Source of the DNA: CAISIP01 sp965278985
GTDB lineage: Bacteria > Pseudomonadota > Gammaproteobacteria > Burkholderiales > Burkholderiaceae_C
NCBI GenBank assembly: GCA_965278985.1
Contig: OZ257131.1
Coordinates: 5,270,001-5,334,000 of the forward strand
Direction of reading: 5' to 3'
DNA: 64,000 nucleotides
The position numbers were made by a program, and so were the translations under genes. The notes under the pieces are model-generated. The model was given only the letters and a program-made list of their open reading frames with translations, had not been told where the DNA came from and searched no databases. Of the stretch, positions 1 to 7,713 are shown in pieces. The stretch's first letter is position 1. Each line of letters opens with the position of its first letter.

Positions 1-342
1 GTGATGACCGTGCGCGGGCTGGACCACCAGGGCCGCCCCTCGGGCGGCAGCCTGGAGGTGGCCGAGTGGAAACCCTCCGGCCTGAGCGCGCTGTTCGTCA
101 GTGACCTGTCGTCGCTGACCGTGCACGAACCCACCGGCAGCATCCTGTTGCTCAGCGACGAGTCCGCGATGGTGCTGGAATACGCCGCCGACGGCACGCC
201 CGTGGGCATGCTGCCCCTGTGGCGCGGCTTCCACGGACTGGCCCGCAAAGTGCCGCAACCCGAGGGCCTGGCCGTGGGGCCGGACGGGGCGGTGTATGTG
301 ATGTCGGAGCCGAATTTGTTCTACCGCTTCGCGCGGCAGTAA
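1..342 (+). CDS. SdiA-regulated-type beta-propeller protein, C-terminal part (cut by window start)
   Basis: This is the last 113 residues of a protein whose start lies before the window; the frame is open from base 1 to a TAA at 340-342. The segment has repeated propeller-like strands, with short motifs such as LLLSDES, PEGLAVGPDG and VYVMSEPN that resemble the end of the SdiA-regulated/YjiK family. Members of that family are usually exported proteins of about 300 residues with a predicted six-bladed propeller and no firmly assigned reaction. The GTG-ATG at base 1 is probably internal, because a propeller needs several more blades. The gene converges on a LysR gene that ends at 371. The family call rests on pattern recognition of the C-terminus only. 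Confidence 0.65.
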   Translation: MMTVRGLDHQGRPSGGSLEVAEWKPSGLSALFVSDLSSLTVHEPTGSILLLSDESAMVLEYAADGTPVGMLPLWRGFHGLARKVPQPEGLAVGPDGAVYVMSEPNLFYRFARQ

Positions 343-370
343 GGCCAGCGCTTCGCGGCGCACCGCTCCC

Positions 371-1294
371 TCACGCGGCCATCGCACCCTGGCACACGGC
401 CAGGCATGTCTCGCGCAACCAGCGGTGGGCGGGCTCCGCGTCCAGCCGCGGATGCCACATCGCCGAGACCACGATCTCGGGCACCGTGACGGGCAGCTCG
501 AAGATCGCAACGCCCTCTACCAACGCCACGGCGCTGGGCAGGCTGGCGCACACCAGGCTCCGGGGCACCTGCGCGATCACCTCGGATTCGCGCGCCACGC
601 GCACCGCGTCCGGGAAACCGGGCACGATGGCCACGATGCGGCGCTGCAGGCCGAGTGCTGCCAGGGCGCGGTCCACGGGGCCCTCGAAGGCCGTCTTGCG
701 CGACGCCACCACGTGCTGGCAAGCCGCGTAGCTGGCCGGTGTGACGGGAAGCGCCAGCAGGGCGTGGCCCACCCGCGCCACGCCGACGAAGCGGTCGCGA
801 AAGATGGCACGGGTCCGCACCTCGGGCGCGGAGTGGCCCAGCACGCCGATCTCCAGGTCCACCCGCCCTTCACGCAGGGACACCGCGTCCTTGACCGACC
901 GTGTCACGAACCGGAGCTGCACGCGGGGAGCAGCTTGCACCACCGCAGCCACCAACGACGCAGCGAACAGCGCCGTGAATCCTTCGTTCGCGCGCACGAT
1001 GAACTGGCGCTCCAGCGCGGCGGGATCGACGGTATTGGCCTGCGGGCTAAGCAGCGTGCGTGCATCGCGGGCGACATCGCGCACGTGGTCGCGCATCGCG
1101 AGGGCCCGTGGCGTGGGAACCAGCCTGCCACCGGCGCGGACCAGCAGCGGGTCCCCTGTCATCGCGCGCAGGCGTGCGAGCGTGCGGCTCATCGCGGAGG
1201 TGCTCAGGCCCAGCCGGCGCGCGGCGCCCGTCACGCTGCCTTCGGCAAGCAAGGCGTCCAGGGCGGGGAGAAGGTTCAGGTCCACGTCGTCCAT
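371..1294 (-). CDS. LysR-family transcriptional regulator
   Basis: A 307-residue DNA-binding regulator with the classic LysR layout. A winged helix-turn-helix fills about residues 3-62 (LNLLPALDALLAEGSVTGAA, then a recognition helix around STSAMSRTLARLR), followed by a ligand-binding domain to the C-terminus. I start at the ATG at 1294, giving MDDVDLNLL, because the HTH begins immediately after it as in most LysR proteins; an upstream ATG at 1324 would add ten unconserved residues. It is divergent from the short-chain dehydrogenase at 1418, with 123 bases between the starts. That is the usual arrangement for a LysR protein controlling its neighbour and itself. The ligand cannot be read from the sequence. 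Confidence 0.9.
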   Translation of the reverse strand: MDDVDLNLLPALDALLAEGSVTGAARRLGLSTSAMSRTLARLRAMTGDPLLVRAGGRLVPTPRALAMRDHVRDVARDARTLLSPQANTVDPAALERQFIVRANEGFTALFAASLVAAVVQAAPRVQLRFVTRSVKDAVSLREGRVDLEIGVLGHSAPEVRTRAIFRDRFVGVARVGHALLALPVTPASYAACQHVVASRKTAFEGPVDRALAALGLQRRIVAIVPGFPDAVRVARESEVIAQVPRSLVCASLPSAVALVEGVAIFELPVTVPEIVVSAMWHPRLDAEPAHRWLRETCLAVCQGAMAA

Positions 1295-1338
1295 GTCTGC
1301 GCATCGGGTGGCAGACGCCGACATGGCGTCTGGTGCAA

Positions 1339-1351
1339 CTGCATTGTGCAG
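1339..1351. promoter_or_regulatory. candidate LysR operator: dyad flanked by direct repeats
   Basis: The region between the divergent LysR and SDR genes contains an interrupted palindrome, CTGCA-ttg-TGCAG. It is flanked by two copies of GCGTCTGG at 1326-1333 and 1357-1364, spaced 31 bases apart (about three helical turns). LysR proteins bind such dyads between divergent promoters. The dyad is seen directly; its use as an operator is inference. Confidence 0.35.
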
Positions 1352-1417
1352 TCCATGCGTCTGGCGCGGGGCAGCGCCGCCGCCCATACTGCCAGCACCC
1401 CACTACCCAAGGCGCTC

Positions 1418-2131
1418 ATGAGCAATCCCACCTCTTCCATTGCCCCCTCGATTCTCCTGGTCGGTGCTTCGCGCGGCCTGGGCCATGCGATGGCCGAAGC
1501 CTTCGTGCAGCGCGGGTGGACCGTCGTCGGCACGGTGCGCGGCGACACCCGAACGCTGTTGCACGCACTGGCGGAGAAGCATCCCGCACAGGTCAGCATC
1601 GAATCCGTCGACATCACGGACACCGTGCAGGTCGCCGCGCTGCGTGACCGCCTGGCGCAGCGCCGCTTCGAGGTGCTGTTCGTCAACGCAGGCACCGCCA
1701 ACCGGCGCCGCGAGGACACGCTGTTCGACGTCACGAAGGAGGAGTTCATCGACGTCATGCTGACCAACGCGCTGAGCCCCCTGCGGACCATCGAGACCCT
1801 CGAAGCGCTGGTCACCGACCAAGGGTTGATCGGCATCATGTCATCGGGCCAGGGCAGCGTGGCCAACAACGAGAAGGGCGGGCACGAGCTCTACCGGGGC
1901 TCGAAGGCCGCGCTGAACATGTTCATGCGCAGTTATGCCGCACGCCACGCCGGCAGCGGGCGCGCGTTCCTGCTGATGGCTCCGGGATGGATCCGCACCG
2001 CCCTGGGCGGGCCGAACGCACCCTTCTCGATGGAGGAGGCGGTGCCGGAGATCGTGGACGTGGTCATCGCGCAGCAGGGCCGGCCCGGGCTGCGCTACCT
2101 GGACCGCAAGGGCCAGGCGGTGCCTTGGTGA
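1418..2131 (+). CDS. short-chain dehydrogenase/reductase (SDR)
   Basis: A 237-residue NAD(P)-dependent oxidoreductase of the classical SDR fold. The nucleotide-binding glycine motif is GASRGLG at residues 16-22. An NAG motif follows, as in the family, and the catalytic pair is Tyr159/Lys163 (YRGSK), preceded by the MSSGQGS segment that supplies the serine. The open frame extends far upstream, antisense to the LysR gene, but the ATG at 1418 puts the Rossmann motif at its normal distance from the N-terminus. The substrate cannot be named. The stop lies 24 bases before the convergent stop of the acetyltransferase. Regulation by the divergent LysR protein is likely but inferred. Confidence 0.9.
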   Translation: MSNPTSSIAPSILLVGASRGLGHAMAEAFVQRGWTVVGTVRGDTRTLLHALAEKHPAQVSIESVDITDTVQVAALRDRLAQRRFEVLFVNAGTANRRREDTLFDVTKEEFIDVMLTNALSPLRTIETLEALVTDQGLIGIMSSGQGSVANNEKGGHELYRGSKAALNMFMRSYAARHAGSGRAFLLMAPGWIRTALGGPNAPFSMEEAVPEIVDVVIAQQGRPGLRYLDRKGQAVPW

Positions 2132-2155
2132 GCGCCGAGGGCCCTTGAGGGTTGC

Positions 2156-2647
2156 TCAGACGGCGGCTTGTGCGGCGAGGTCCCGCAGCGCCTGCCCGGT
2201 CAGGCGGTAACGCACCCATTCCGATTGCGGCTTGGCATTCAGGCTCTCGTAGAACTGGATGGAGGGCGTGTTCCAGTCCAGCACGCTCCACTCGAAGCGG
2301 CCGCAGTCGTGGTCCACTGCGATCGCTGCCAGATGCTGCAGCAGCGCCTTGCCCGCGCCCTTGCCGCGGCATTCGGGCGTGACGTACAGGTCCTCCAGGT
2401 ACAGGCCGTGTTGCCCCTGCCAAGTGGAGTAGTTGAAGAAGTACACGGCAAAACCCACGGGCGTGTCGCCGTCCAGGCAGATCAGGCCGAAGACCTTGGG
2501 GCTGGTGCAGAACAGCGTGCGATGCAGGTGCGCCGGTGTGGCCCGCGCCTCGTGCTCCGCGTTCTCGTAGATCGCCAGCTCGCGCACGAAGCGCAGGATC
2601 AGGTCGGTGTCCTCCGGGACGGCGGGGCGGATGGTCAGGGATGCCAT
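2156..2647 (-). CDS. GNAT-family N-acetyltransferase, spermidine/diamine acetyltransferase-like
   Basis: A 163-residue acetyl-CoA-dependent acetyltransferase. The acetyl-CoA pyrophosphate-binding motif is RGKGAG at residues 94-99, preceded by the strand LYLEDLYV. The run from YFFNYSTW to LYVTPE matches the diamine/polyamine acetyltransferase (SSAT-like) branch of GNATs, so a polyamine or other primary amine is a plausible acceptor, although annotation transfer in this fold is unreliable. The ATG at 2647 was chosen because an upstream extension would run into the cupin gene. It lies 8 bases after the cupin stop on the same strand, so the two are probably co-transcribed. Confidence 0.88.
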   Translation of the reverse strand: MASLTIRPAVPEDTDLILRFVRELAIYENAEHEARATPAHLHRTLFCTSPKVFGLICLDGDTPVGFAVYFFNYSTWQGQHGLYLEDLYVTPECRGKGAGKALLQHLAAIAVDHDCGRFEWSVLDWNTPSIQFYESLNAKPQSEWVRYRLTGQALRDLAAQAAV

Positions 2648-2655
2648 AGTGTGCT

Positions 2656-2985
2656 TCAGTCCACGATGAAGAGTTTGGCGCCCTGAGGTGCGCGCGAGCG
2701 ATGCGGCTCGGCGTTGTCCGCCACCTGGTAACTCATGCCGGGCTTCAGGGTGAACCGGCGCCCGTCTTCCAGTTCGGTTTCCAGCTCGCCTTGCAGGCAC
2801 AGCAGGATGTGGCCCTTGCGGCACCAGTGGTCCGAGACATAACCGGGGGTGTACTCCACCATCCGCACGCGGATGGCGCCGAAGTTCTGCGTCTGCCAGA
2901 AGGCCTGGCCGGCTTCGGCCGAATGCTCCGTGCGTGGCACGGCCGACCAGTCCGTGGTGCCGAAAGGGATGTTGTCGATGTTCAT
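2656..2985 (-). CDS. DHCW-motif-type cupin protein
   Basis: A 109-residue single-domain cupin. The sequence SDHWCRKGH near residues 50-58 is the signature region of the small cupins known for a DHCW-like motif; here the order is D-H-W-C. It is followed by the beta-barrel strands LCLQGELETEL and GRRFTLKPGMSYQV. Proteins of this type are conserved but have no established reaction; metal binding through the cupin histidines is likely from the fold. It is the first gene of a short minus-strand pair with the acetyltransferase downstream. Confidence 0.85.
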   Translation of the reverse strand: MNIDNIPFGTTDWSAVPRTEHSAEAGQAFWQTQNFGAIRVRMVEYTPGYVSDHWCRKGHILLCLQGELETELEDGRRFTLKPGMSYQVADNAEPHRSRAPQGAKLFIVD

Positions 2986-3143
2986 GGGGGAATGCGCTGC
3001 CTCAGGGGTTCGCCGAGGCCGGTGGGTTCGAGTTGGGCCGACGTGGCGTGCTGCTCAAGACGGCGATGGTAGAGGGCCTCGGGCGGAACTCTTTGCACTG
3101 GGGACGTTGGCGGCGCTGAGCGCGACGCCAAGGCGCCAACGTG

Positions 3144-3524
3144 TCACGCCTTGATCCGCCAGGGTGGGTGCTTGCGATTTTCCCCGGCCCGGAACAAGCA
3201 GATCTCGTTGCCAGCGGGATCCATCAGCCGTGCTTCCCGCCAGAGCCAGCGTTCGTCGATGGGCAATTGCGTGAAGACGAATCCCTTGGCCTGCAGGCTG
3301 GCGACGCGTGCGTCCAGGTCGGCACATCCGAAATAGATGACCACGCCTGGCCCCGAGACGGGCTGGTCGACATGGTCGAGGGAGAAGGTGGCATCGCCTT
3401 CCGGGCATTCGAAGCGCGCATACCGTGGCAGCGCGTCCACGATCAGCGTGAATCCCATGTCGCGGTAGAAGGCTGCAGAGCGGGGCACGTCCGTCGCCGG
3501 AAGGGTGACCTGGTTGAGGTTCAT
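3144..3524 (-). CDS. VOC-family protein (glyoxalase/bleomycin-resistance/dioxygenase fold)
   Basis: A 126-residue vicinal-oxygen-chelate protein with one pair of beta-alpha-beta-beta-beta modules. It opens with MNLNQVTLPATDVPRSAAFY and ends with the typical ARLMDPAGNEICLF strand. Such proteins are metal-dependent lyases, isomerases, dioxygenases or binding proteins; nothing here fixes the substrate. The ATG at 3524 sits directly before the first conserved strand, so I prefer it over the longer frame, which adds about 25 unconserved residues. It is separated from the cupin gene by about 160 bases without a visible gene and is divergent from the acyl-CoA dehydrogenase. Confidence 0.87.
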   Translation of the reverse strand: MNLNQVTLPATDVPRSAAFYRDMGFTLIVDALPRYARFECPEGDATFSLDHVDQPVSGPGVVIYFGCADLDARVASLQAKGFVFTQLPIDERWLWREARLMDPAGNEICLFRAGENRKHPPWRIKA

Positions 3525-3814
3525 GGGAATGGCTCGTTGGTGATGTGGGGCACTGTGCGCTGACATGATGGCACGGCCCACGGCGTGCCGGAGTCGCAAC
3601 TGGATGCGTTCGACGCCGTAGACCTGGAGAATCGTCCAAGCATCACCGAAATGTCACTCCGGTGCGGTAGCAGGGCCGCCAAACGAAATAACTTGATGCA
3701 GATCAAGGGACACGCGCCACGCGGCGCTTCGGTCCACTTGGTGACAGCCTGGAAGTGGGTGCGCAGCGTACAACCCGGCTTGCACGACACCGCACCATCA
3801 TCCCAGGAGACTTC

Positions 3815-5020
3815 ATGCCATTCGACCCGTCCCCCAAGGTCCAAGACCTGCAGCAGCGCTTGCGCGCCTTCATGGACGAACACATCTACCCGAACGAGAA
3901 GCTGCAGGTGGAGCAGGCGGAGGCGCTGGGGCCGTGGAAGGTGCAGCCCATCGTGGAGGAACTCAAACCCAAGGCCCGTGCTGCCGGGCTGTGGAACCTG
4001 TTCCTGCCGGCTTCCGAACATGGTGCGGGTCTGACGAACCTGGAGTACGCGCCGTTGTGCGAGATCATGGGCCGCTCGCTGCTGGCGCCCGAGATCTTCA
4101 ACTGCTCGGCGCCCGACACCGGCAACATGGAGGTGCTGGCGCGGTATGCCACACCCGCGCAGCAGGAGCGCTGGCTGAAGCCGCTGCTGGCCGGCGAGAT
4201 CCGCTCCTGCTTCTCGATGACCGAGCCGGCCGTGGCCTCCAGCGATGCGACCAACATCGCCTCGTCCATCGTGCGCGATGGTGACCACTACGTGATCAAC
4301 GGCCACAAGTGGTACTCGACCGGCGCCACGGACCCGCGCTGCAAGATCTCCATCTTCATGGGCAAGACGGACCCGAACCACGCCGACCGCCACAAACAGC
4401 AGTCGATGGTGCTCGTGCCGCTGGACACGCCGGGCGTCACCATCGTGCGGCCGCTGCCGATCATGGGCTACTACGGCTTCCCGGACCGGGCCACGGAGGT
4501 GCGCTTCGACAACGTGCGCGTGCCGGTGGAGAACATCCTGCTGGGCGAAGGCCGTGGCTTCGAGATCGCGCAGGGCCGCCTGGGGCCGGGGCGTATCCAC
4601 CACTGCATGCGCCTGATCGGCCTGACCGAACGGATGCTGGAGCTGATGTGCCGCCGCAGCCTGTCGCGCGTGGCCTTCGGCAAGCCGGTGGCCGAGCAGG
4701 GCGTGACCGTGGAGCGCATCGCCGAGTCGCGCATCCTCATCGAGCAGGCGCGCCTGCTGACGCTCAACGCCGCACACAAGATGGACACGGTGGGCAACAA
4801 GGTGGCCAAGACCGAGATCGCGATGATCAAGGTGGCGGTGCCCAACATGGCCTGCAAGGTCATCGACTGGGTGATGCAGTCCTTCGGGGCGGCGGGCACG
4901 AACAACGACTTCGGTATTGCGCATGCGTACGCCGTGGCGCGCTTCCTGCGCATCGCGGATGGTCCGGACGAAGTGCACCGCAACCAGATCGGGCGGTTGG
5001 AGTTGCGCAAGTACCGGTAG
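3815..5020 (+). CDS. acyl-CoA dehydrogenase family protein (ACAD10/11-like)
   Basis: A 401-residue FAD-dependent acyl-CoA dehydrogenase expected to oxidise an acyl-CoA to the 2-enoyl-CoA and pass electrons to ETF. The order is the usual one: an N-terminal helical domain, the flavin-binding SCFSMTEPAVASSDATNI segment, a middle beta domain, and a C-terminal helical domain with FGKPVAEQG. The C-terminal DGPDEVHRNQIGRLEL is typical of the ACAD10/ACAD11-like branch. That branch handles 4-hydroxy or longer acyl-CoAs in characterised eukaryotic members, so the bacterial substrate is open. The ATG at 3815 follows a good ribosome site, AGGAG, eight bases away. It stands alone, with no adjacent ETF or thiolase gene. 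Confidence 0.92.
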   Translation: MPFDPSPKVQDLQQRLRAFMDEHIYPNEKLQVEQAEALGPWKVQPIVEELKPKARAAGLWNLFLPASEHGAGLTNLEYAPLCEIMGRSLLAPEIFNCSAPDTGNMEVLARYATPAQQERWLKPLLAGEIRSCFSMTEPAVASSDATNIASSIVRDGDHYVINGHKWYSTGATDPRCKISIFMGKTDPNHADRHKQQSMVLVPLDTPGVTIVRPLPIMGYYGFPDRATEVRFDNVRVPVENILLGEGRGFEIAQGRLGPGRIHHCMRLIGLTERMLELMCRRSLSRVAFGKPVAEQGVTVERIAESRILIEQARLLTLNAAHKMDTVGNKVAKTEIAMIKVAVPNMACKVIDWVMQSFGAAGTNNDFGIAHAYAVARFLRIADGPDEVHRNQIGRLELRKYR

Positions 5021-5606
5021 GTTTTTTCGTGGGCCTTTCGCCCGGTAGCCGATGCGTTCTGCAACCTTCGGCGTGCGTGGCGCGTTGGCAGAGGCGGTGG
5101 GCAGGGGCCTGCGTTCTCCGGCCCACGTCGCGGACCGGCGCAACAGTACGCCAGCGGGGCGGGCGCGAACAGCATCCCGGGTGCGCGGTGGGGGTCACAG
5201 CCGCGAATGGGGGCCTGCGCCCGCAGACCCCAGCCCACCACCTCGCGTTGCGGGTTGGCGGGCCAACCAGGGAGCCATGGAGCCAGGGCGCCAGGGAGTC
5301 AGTGGCCTGCCACCGGTGGTGCGCTCAGGCCATCGCGGGGTGGGTGGTGCGGGTGCGCCGGCGCAGGCCCCATTCGCGCATGCCACATCTGCAGGCGCGC
5401 CCGCCCCGGTGTTCGCGCTACTTCCATGGCGCACCCAAAGCGCTGCTGCGCGAGCGAGGGCCGGAGCCGGCGCATCCGTACCACCCGGCCCTGCCAAAAG
5501 CCATGGCGCGCTGGGCGGCGCAATCAAGGAAAAGTGCAGTACCGCCGAAGACCCCCTCGCCTTCACGCGGCGTGCGCAAACCGCCTTCGACCCAGACCAG
5601 CGAACC
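5021..5606. other. gene-free stretch of 586 bases
   Basis: I see no convincing gene here. Frames are open on both strands, but the translations are rich in Arg, Pro and Ala with no recognisable motif, as expected of random high-GC sequence. It carries a short internally repetitive segment around 5268-5300 built from CCAGGGAG, GGAGCC and GCCAGGG words. The bases GTAGGTTTTTT right after the dehydrogenase stop give a T-run, but no stem precedes it, so I do not call a terminator. Confidence 0.5.
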
Positions 5607-6584
5607 TCACTCCGGCTCGATCCCCGCGTCCGTGACCGTCTTCTGCCACTTCGCCGTCTCGCTCTTCACAAAAGCCAAAAACTCGGCCGGGCTGGCGGAG
5701 GGGTAGGCGATAGCGCCGGTCTTTGCGCCCTGGGTCTTCATGGCCTCGCTCTGCACGGCCTCCACCATCAGCTTGTGCAGCCGCGTGACGATGGGCGCGG
5801 GCGTCTTCGCGGGCACGAAGGCGCCGGCCCAGGAGGTGAGTTCGTAGCCCGCCAGGCCTGCCTCCGCCAGCGTGGGCACGTCGGGGAACAGCGGGTCGCG
5901 CTTGGCCGAGGTCACGGCCAGGGCGCGCAGCTTGCCGCTGTTCACCAATGGCGTGGCGGGGTTCACGTCGCAGGTCATGAAGTCCACCTGGCCGCCCATC
6001 AGGTCGGTCAGCGCCTGCGGTGTGCCCTTGTAGGGGATGTGCAGCATCTTGCCCTCGGTGCGCTTCTTCAGCATCTCGGCGGCGATGCGGGTCGATGAGC
6101 TGCCCGAGGCGAAGCTCATCTCGCGCTCGCGGGCCCGCGCCGCCGCCAGGAACTCGGCGATCGTACGGTAGGGACTGTTGGGCGCCACCACCAGCACCAG
6201 GCCGGACACCGCGATCGTCGAGATCGGGATGAAGTCGTTGATCGGGTCGTAGGGCAGCTTCTTGAACAGCGCCGCGTTCGCCGCGTGCGTGGTGTTGGTG
6301 GTGATGAAGATCGTGTAGCCGTCCGGCGGCGCCTTGGCGGCCGCCTGCGCCGCGATGAAGCCGCTGGCGCCTGGCAGGTTCTCGACCAGCGCGGCCTGTC
6401 CGGTCAGGCGGGTCAGCTCCTGGCCGATGATGCGCGCGGCCGTGTCCGTGCCGCTGCCGGCCGGGAACGGCGCGATGATGCGCAGCGGCTTGGAGGGATA
6501 GGTGTCGTCGGCGAGGCCCAGCCCGTGGGCGCCCAGGCCCAGCGCCGCCAGCGCCAGATGGAAATCGCGTCGATTCAGATGCAT
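5607..6584 (-). CDS. Bug/TctC-family tripartite tricarboxylate transporter substrate-binding protein
   Basis: A 325-residue periplasmic binding protein of the Bug family, hugely expanded in Burkholderiales. It has an N-terminal export signal with a twin-arginine-like start (NRRDF, then a hydrophobic stretch to about residue 25). The mature start, YPSKPLRIIAPFPAGSGTD, is the hallmark of the family, and VENLPGASG follows. These proteins bind organic anions such as carboxylates. The ATG at 6584 has GGAGACACC directly upstream. No TctA/TctB membrane genes are in the window, so it is an orphan binding protein, as is common. The frameshifted LysR gene lies 116 bases upstream on the same strand. Confidence 0.93.
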   Translation of the reverse strand: MHLNRRDFHLALAALGLGAHGLGLADDTYPSKPLRIIAPFPAGSGTDTAARIIGQELTRLTGQAALVENLPGASGFIAAQAAAKAPPDGYTIFITTNTTHAANAALFKKLPYDPINDFIPISTIAVSGLVLVVAPNSPYRTIAEFLAAARAREREMSFASGSSSTRIAAEMLKKRTEGKMLHIPYKGTPQALTDLMGGQVDFMTCDVNPATPLVNSGKLRALAVTSAKRDPLFPDVPTLAEAGLAGYELTSWAGAFVPAKTPAPIVTRLHKLMVEAVQSEAMKTQGAKTGAIAYPSASPAEFLAFVKSETAKWQKTVTDAGIEPE

Positions 6585-6700
6585 GGTGTCTCCAGAGTGT
6601 GTTCCTGTGGTCGCCCGCGCAGGCGCGGCTTCGCCGCACTCTAGGAGGTGCCGCACACCCCGTCAACTGAATATGGAAGGGGGTTGGCCATGAACGGCGT

Positions 6701-7629
6701 TCATGCGCCGCCATGCCTCGCGAAGGCGTCCACGATCTGCTGGCGTATCCACAGGTTGGCCGGGTTGCCGTCCACGCTGCGGTGCCAGTACAGGTAGTAG
6801 TCCACGGGCGGCATCGCCATCGGGAACGCGTACTTGCGGTTGCGCGCCACCGCGTTGACCACGGCTCGTACTGCTCCGGCATGGTCAGCAGCATGTCGGT
6901 CTGCGCCACCAGGTTCACGGCCACCACGTGGCGCTGCACGCGCATGCGCACGTTGCGCTGATGGCCGGCGCGGTTCAGCGCCGCGTCCTCGAAGGTCTCG
7001 CCCGTGCGGCGCGAGGTCACGGCGATGTGGTCCTGCTTCAGGTAGGTCGCCAGCGTAAGCCGCCCTTTTGCCAGTGCAGGGTGGCCGGGGCGTGCCAGCA
7101 CCAGCATGCGGTCGCGCGTGCCCAGGCGTTGGCGGTGGATGCTGGCGTTCAGGTTCAACGGCAGCTCCACCGCACAGTCCAGCGTGCCGGTGGCCAGCTC
7201 GTCGGTCAGGTGGCCATGGTCGATGCGGATGCAGTTCACCTGTGACTGTGGCGACTGCGCGATCAGCCGCTGCATCAGCACCGGTGCGGCGATCACCTCC
7301 AGCGAGTCGCGGATGCCGATGGTGAAGCGCCGCCCCATGGAGGCGGGGTCGAAGTGTTCCGAGCCGCTGATGGCCAGCTGCAGGTTGGCCAGCGCTGACA
7401 CCACCGGCCCCATCAGGTTGCGCGTGAAGGGCGTGGGCGTGATGGCGCTTCCATGGCGCACGAAGAGCGGGTCGCCCAGTACGTCGCGCAGGCGGCGCAG
7501 CGCGTGGCTCACGGCCGGTTGGGTCACGTTCAGGCGCTGGGCGGCCTTGGTGATGCTGCCCTCGGCATACACCGCCTGCAGCACCACCATCAGGTTCAGG
7601 TCCATCCGCTCGATATGCACAGTGCTCAT
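6701..7629 (-). pseudogene. LysR-family regulator interrupted by a single-base frameshift
   Basis: The first 255 or so codons read as a normal LysR protein: MSTVHIERMDLNLMVVLQ, an HTH through about residue 70, then the ligand-binding domain. At 6863-6867 the frame breaks after LTMPEQYE. Moving by one base restores a natural C-terminus: VNAVARNRKYAFPMAMPPVD, then YYLYWHRSVDGN and a stop at 6701-6703. Restored, the protein would be about 309 residues, the usual LysR length. One missing base is the simplest explanation. If the indel is real the C-terminal lobe of the effector domain is lost and a long unrelated tail replaces it. It is divergent from the reductase at 7714 and likely once controlled it or the TctC gene downstream. 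Confidence 0.85.
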
Positions 7630-7647
7630 GTCCCCGTATGCCGTTTC

Positions 7648-7657
7648 TTCAATTGAA
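7648..7657. promoter_or_regulatory. palindrome between divergent LysR and reductase genes
   Basis: TTCAATTGAA is a perfect ten-base palindrome in an AT-rich pocket, with GAATAATACC following. It lies between the LysR start (7629) and the reductase start (7714). It could be a LysR operator overlapping a promoter. The palindrome is seen directly; its function is inferred. Confidence 0.35.
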
Positions 7658-7713
7658 TAATACCGGTGGCCTGCATAGACTGGGCCATCTCCACCTTCAA
7701 ACAAGAACACGCC

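Noticed and set aside
5018..5035. T-run after the acyl-CoA dehydrogenase stop as a terminator
   Set aside because: There is no stem before it; TACCGGTA is a palindrome without a loop.
3521..5143. Minus-strand frame of 540 codons antisense to the acyl-CoA dehydrogenase
   Set aside because: Arg/His/Leu-rich, no motif, and it fully overlaps a clear gene.
5195..5566. Minus-strand frame of 123 codons in the gene-free stretch
   Set aside because: Ala/Pro/Gly-rich translation with no recognisable feature; length is expected by chance at this GC.
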